Source: Euryarchaeota archaeon UBA124
GTDB lineage: Archaea; Thermoplasmatota; Poseidoniia; Poseidoniales; Poseidoniaceae
Direction of reading: 5' to 3'
Length of the DNA stretch: 8,753 bases
Assembly: GCA_002502215.1 (NCBI GenBank)
Contig: DAPT01000032.1
Location: forward strand, 1 to 8,753
The notes below the pieces were generated by a model. The model worked only from the letters and a program-made list of their open reading frames with translations. It was not told where the DNA came from and did not search any database. Position numbers and translations under genes: made by a program. Each line of letters opens with the position of its first letter. The stretch's first letter is position 1. Below are positions 5,460 through 8,753 of this stretch, piece after piece.

Positions 5460-7400
5460 ATGAAACACAAGCCAGTACCAATCGGTGTCGTTCTCACCGG
5501 TGTACTCTACTTTGGTCTCCTCTTCTACTGGCAATGGGATGAACTTTCTGGCGCCGGTGCAGCACGGGACGCAGCCATCTTCGGCATCGTATTGGCGATT
5601 GCACACGTAGCCTACGTCATGGCTTGTTTCCAAATTGACCTTCCCGCCTCAATGAAGCAACTGCCGATTATTGGCCGCTATGCCAAACTCTACGGATGGC
5701 TGATTTTCGTCTTCATCGCCGTTTGGTATTGCCGTCCTGAAAAATGGGGCGGGTACGATGAAGCCGTTGGGTTCCTCCTCGTAGGTGTCCTTTTGCTTGG
5801 TTTTGGTGCTGCAGCCATTCTTACGTGTTTCATGTGGAGCGGCGACCAGAGCAGTCGTTTGTACGCTCTCAGCCGATTCGTCGATGTTTACCCTGCCATC
5901 ACCAAACCTGATCGTCACGTTCGATTCGGAGAAAAGATGTGGACAACAACCTTCGTTCTCATCATCTACTTCGCAATGACCAACGTCATGCTCTACGGAC
6001 TAAGCGGACAAGCAATGGATTTGTTTAGCGGATTCCGTTCAATCATGGCTGGTGCTTCGGGTACAATCATGCACTTGGGTATCGGTCCGATTGTTACCGG
6101 TTCAATTATCATGCAATTGTTTGCTGGTGCCAAAATCATTCGTCTTGACCTTACCAACAGCGATGACAAGGCAATGTACCAAGGTGTTCAGAAACTTCTC
6201 GTTCTCATTATGATTCCAATCGAATCCATTCCACAGACCTATGGTTTCCTCGACCCTTCAGAATTCCTCATCGATGAATACGGAATCGGCTGGGCGAACT
6301 TCGTTATTGTTGCTCAATTGTTTGCAGGTTCTTATCTGGTCTTCCTTCTCGATGAGCTGGTCAGCAAGTGGGGTATCGGATCCGGTATGTCCCTGTTCAT
6401 CGCAGCAGGTGTTGCACAATCAACATTCGTTGGTACACTTTCACCTCTTCCAACCACTGCAGGTTTCGCTTACTCCGTAGAAAACCCGCCTGCTGGTACA
6501 CTTCCAATGATCTTCTACATGTTCAGGACGGCGACGAATGGTGAGATGATATCACTGAACGGGTTCGAGATGATTCTGTTGGGTGATGCGACGCATCCGA
6601 ATGCTGTGATTGCCTTGGTTTCCAGTATCATCGTCTTCCTCGTGGTGGCCTATGCCGAATCGAGCAAATTGGAATTGCCATTGACGCACGGAAAGGTTCG
6701 TGGTCATCGTGGTAAGTATCCTATTCGATTGGTCTACGCTTCGAACATTCCTGTCATTTTGATGGCTGCATTGCTCGCAAACGTCAACATGTTCTCGCTC
6801 TTGTTCTGGAGTCATCCAACGATGTCACAGACGCCGATATTAGGTCGGCAGGGTTGGTTCTCCATGTCGGATTACATTGGGACGTATGAGCCGGGTCAGA
6901 CAGCCGCGTCAGGTGGGTTTGCCTGGTATGCATCCATGCCTGCTGGTGTCAACGATTGGCTGATTCCGTTACTGAATCAGCAATCGGATATGTTTGGCCA
7001 TAGTTTGGGCCAGATCATGCTTCACGTTGTGTTCTATGTGGTCTTGATGACCGTTGGTTCGATGGTCTTCGCGAAGTTTTGGATCGACACCACCAACATG
7101 GGTACCAAGGACGTTGCCAAGCAAATTGAACGAACAGGCATGCAGATTCCAGGTTTCCGTAAGAACCCGAAGGTTTTGGAGAAGATTCTCGAGAATTACA
7201 TTCCTCCAGTTACCTACTTCTCTGGTGCGTTTGTAGGTTTACTGGCAGCAGGTGCTGACTTGCTTGGTACGGTTGGTAATGCAACCGGTACAGGTCTGTT
7301 GCTGGCTGTTGGTATTATCTTGAGAACGTACGAACAAATCCAGAAGGAACAAGCCATGGAAATGCATCCAATGCTGCGACAATTCTTCGGCGCTGAGTAA
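5460..7400 (+). CDS. secY: Protein translocase channel subunit SecY with four-helix N-terminal extension
   Basis: SecY forms the membrane channel for Sec-dependent secretion and membrane insertion, with SecE and Sec-beta. Canonical SecY starts near residue 132 (LYALSRFVDVYPAI, then FGEKMWTTTFVLIIYF as TM1). Landmarks include the plug region (about 183-205), GIGPIVTGSIIMQLFAG (207-223, TM2), WGIGSGMSLFI (304-313), RGKYPIRLVYASNIPVIL (417-434, cytosolic loop plus TM7), SGGFAWYASMP, GMQIPGFRKNP (560-570) and GTGLLLAVGIILRTYEQI near the end. Before the core, hydrophobic segments at about 8-24, 37-57, 76-91 and 102-126 suggest four extra membrane helices; an even number keeps the core topology. 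Length is 646, against about 430-490 for typical archaeal SecY. It is the only + strand gene here ending in TAA. Leucine codons change style near residue 356. The start is fixed by AAGGAGGT. Confidence 0.95.
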   Translation: MKHKPVPIGVVLTGVLYFGLLFYWQWDELSGAGAARDAAIFGIVLAIAHVAYVMACFQIDLPASMKQLPIIGRYAKLYGWLIFVFIAVWYCRPEKWGGYDEAVGFLLVGVLLLGFGAAAILTCFMWSGDQSSRLYALSRFVDVYPAITKPDRHVRFGEKMWTTTFVLIIYFAMTNVMLYGLSGQAMDLFSGFRSIMAGASGTIMHLGIGPIVTGSIIMQLFAGAKIIRLDLTNSDDKAMYQGVQKLLVLIMIPIESIPQTYGFLDPSEFLIDEYGIGWANFVIVAQLFAGSYLVFLLDELVSKWGIGSGMSLFIAAGVAQSTFVGTLSPLPTTAGFAYSVENPPAGTLPMIFYMFRTATNGEMISLNGFEMILLGDATHPNAVIALVSSIIVFLVVAYAESSKLELPLTHGKVRGHRGKYPIRLVYASNIPVILMAALLANVNMFSLLFWSHPTMSQTPILGRQGWFSMSDYIGTYEPGQTAASGGFAWYASMPAGVNDWLIPLLNQQSDMFGHSLGQIMLHVVFYVVLMTVGSMVFAKFWIDTTNMGTKDVAKQIERTGMQIPGFRKNPKVLEKILENYIPPVTYFSGAFVGLLAAGADLLGTVGNATGTGLLLAVGIILRTYEQIQKEQAMEMHPMLRQFFGAE

Positions 7401-7415
7401 CATTCGAAACAGTGC

Positions 7416-7442
7416 TTGGCTGCAAACCGAGCCAATTTATTT
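7416..7442 (+). terminator. Candidate transcription terminator after secY
   Basis: A perfect six-base inverted repeat, TTGGCT at 7416-7421 and AGCCAA at 7430-7435 with an eight-base loop, is followed directly by TTTATTT (7436-7442). It lies 15 bases after the secY stop and just before the end of the convergent gene. Archaeal termination depends mainly on the U-rich tract, so the hairpin may be incidental. On the opposite strand no T-rich tract follows, so it appears to serve secY only. Confidence 0.5.
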
Positions 7443-7443
7443 G

Positions 7444-8753
7444 TCAGTCATCGCAGCCCAAAAGGACTGGATCACGTTCACCATAACCCGGCCATTCCAT
7501 CATTTCACTGGTTGAGTTCTCAAACAATCCGTCCCAAGTGCCGTCACACAAAAGATAGTCCGGATAGTCATAATCCCCCTCTGCATCAATTCGCAATGCT
7601 GAGAAGCTAACCGATGTATCACCTAACTGATCAGCGTATCCTGTCTCGATCCTAACATGGGTTACATTTTCAGCAGTAGCAGAAAATTGATGTCTGAACC
7701 AGCTGTTGGGCATGAAATCTTCAGCATACGTTTCATATGTGGCTCCACGCTCATAGAAGCCATACATCTCTGTTGATTCGTATTGGGAAGTCCATGTCGA
7801 ACCGTTGTTGGTGCTGGTGTAGATTTCAATTCCTGAATAACCATTGGTAATCATAAACGGATGTTCCATCACGAGAATACTCACTCCATCGATATTGGTT
7901 ACGTTATCCAGTTTGTAGGTGATTTCGAAACCTGAGGCCGTGCCCACCCTGTACTGATAGTTACACACTCCACCGTTGATGGCTAATTCGGGAATTGAAT
8001 CTGTGTATGCATTCCGATTGGGGATTCGTTGATGATGGCCCTCAGTTTCCTCGATGACTACCTCGCTTGTTACGCTGATGGGAACTGTGACTGGATAGAG
8101 GACAGTCTCATCACACCACAAAGGTGGTAAATCATCATCATAATATGAATAATCACCGTTATACGGATCACCATATCCATCATCCCACGAGAACAGTGGA
8201 ATTATACCAAATATCCCAGCCACTAACACTACGAACGTTATGACCATTCCCACTGAAACCAGTACCAATATCATTTGTGCTGTTTTAGGGTTCATATCGT
8301 GGTTTTTGGCACCTTTTATTGGATATTTGTAAGCAGACTGCTTTATTGTTTTTAATCCAAGTAATGCTATCAGCCGGCCCATGTCTCGTTCATCACCGAT
8401 TGGATCGGAATGTAATTCTCCGCCATTGGCATCGATTATTCTATAATAATGGCGTTCGTTTGTGGAAGTCCTTCCATCGGAGGTTGATGTGGTAGTTGTT
8501 TTAATCCAAGTCAGTAATTTGTCAGTCATATCTTTGACGTAAATGAATTTCACAGAAGTACCTTCATACCAAACATAAGTTTCTTGCTCTTTGAAATGCT
8601 TGATGCTTCCACGGTTGAGATACTCCCGAGCTGTTACCAGTACAGCAGCGATGTTCGAGAAGACGATCCATACGCCGTTGTTTAAAATTAGTGAAAAGGG
8701 CACTCCGAGTAAAGATATTACAAAATAGGACAACACAAAGTCAAGAAACCTGT
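7444..8753 (-). CDS. Unknown membrane-anchored protein with predicted outer beta-sandwich domain, 5'-truncated
   Basis: I do not recognise this family. The frame stays open to the window edge (reading RFLDF before a GTG at 8736), so the start is probably outside; residues below count from that GTG. Residues 1-38 are hydrophobic, probably one or two membrane helices. Residues 39-150 are hydrophilic with basic flanks (TAREYLNRGSIKHFK; KTIKQSAYKYPIKGAK), suggesting a cytoplasmic domain. A clear membrane helix spans about 153-181. The remainder is acidic and Tyr-rich (DDGYGDPYNGDYSYYDDDLP), then about 255-385 looks like a beta-sandwich; GIEIYTSTNNGSTWTS and NVTHVRIETG recall F5/8 type C (discoidin) or galactose-binding-like domains, a weak resemblance. 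All four Cys (208, 258, 397, 428) and several N-x-S/T sequons lie in the outer part, fitting a glycosylated surface protein. It converges on secY with a 43-base gap, and its codon use is AT-richer than the ribosomal genes. Confidence 0.75.
   Translation of the reverse strand, partial: RFLDFVLSYFVISLLGVPFSLILNNGVWIVFSNIAAVLVTAREYLNRGSIKHFKEQETYVWYEGTSVKFIYVKDMTDKLLTWIKTTTTSTSDGRTSTNERHYYRIIDANGGELHSDPIGDERDMGRLIALLGLKTIKQSAYKYPIKGAKNHDMNPKTAQMILVLVSVGMVITFVVLVAGIFGIIPLFSWDDGYGDPYNGDYSYYDDDLPPLWCDETVLYPVTVPISVTSEVVIEETEGHHQRIPNRNAYTDSIPELAINGGVCNYQYRVGTASGFEITYKLDNVTNIDGVSILVMEHPFMITNGYSGIEIYTSTNNGSTWTSQYESTEMYGFYERGATYETYAEDFMPNSWFRHQFSATAENVTHVRIETGYADQLGDTSVSFSALRIDAEGDYDYPDYLLCDGTWDGLFENSTSEMMEWPGYGERDPVLLGCDD

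Noticed and set aside
6513..6540. Possible frameshift or sequencing error in secY at the codon shift
   Set aside because: The frame is open through the point and SecY motifs occur on both sides in one frame; only codon choice changes.
7416..7610. Small + strand open frame after secY
   Set aside because: It overlaps the convergent gene and the hairpin, has no ribosome binding site, and its composition is not protein-like.

Overview
The window is the distal two thirds of an archaeal spc-type ribosomal protein operon, followed by one unrelated gene on the opposite strand. Twelve genes lie head to tail on the + strand in the standard archaeal order: S4e (5' end cut by the window), L5, S14, S8, L6, L32e, L19e, L18, S5, L30, L15 and secY. 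S4e, L32e, L19e and the long form of L30 occur in archaea and eukaryotes but not bacteria. The tight polycistronic layout with Shine-Dalgarno sites makes the source archaeal. Moderate base composition, frequent CGA arginine codons, a SAP domain on L32e and acidic protein extensions suggest a mesophilic, probably marine member of Thermoplasmatota (Marine Group II / Poseidoniales style). That placement is an inference from style, not from a tree.

Region 1-5443 encodes eleven ribosomal proteins. Junctions overlap by 1 or 4 bases (ATGA, GTGA, TGATG) or have gaps of 2-11 bases, each with a Shine-Dalgarno site inside or next to the end of the preceding gene. All eleven genes stop with TGA, and at three junctions the stop is fused to the ribosome binding site as TGAGGTGA. 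No promoter is visible inside the cluster; it must lie upstream of the window. Together the proteins assemble both ribosomal subunits, and S14 is short enough (50 aa) to be missed by length-filtered gene callers.

Region 5446-7400 is secY, the protein-conducting channel, under a full AAGGAGGT ribosome binding site. It is unusually long (646 aa). A recognisable SecY begins near residue 132, preceded by about 131 residues with four predicted membrane helices. Leucine codon choice changes sharply near base 6525, inside the gene. A hairpin plus T-rich tract at 7416-7442 probably ends the operon.

Region 7444-8753 holds a convergent gene of unknown function, open at the window edge. It encodes a membrane-anchored protein with a basic inner domain and a cysteine-containing, glycosylation-sequon-bearing outer domain that weakly resembles a discoidin-type beta-sandwich. 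No tRNA, rRNA, CRISPR array, insertion sequence or integrase was seen, and no gene-free stretch exceeds 50 bases. The least ordinary items are the SecY extension, the codon shift inside secY, the SAP-acidic arm on L32e, and the unknown surface protein.
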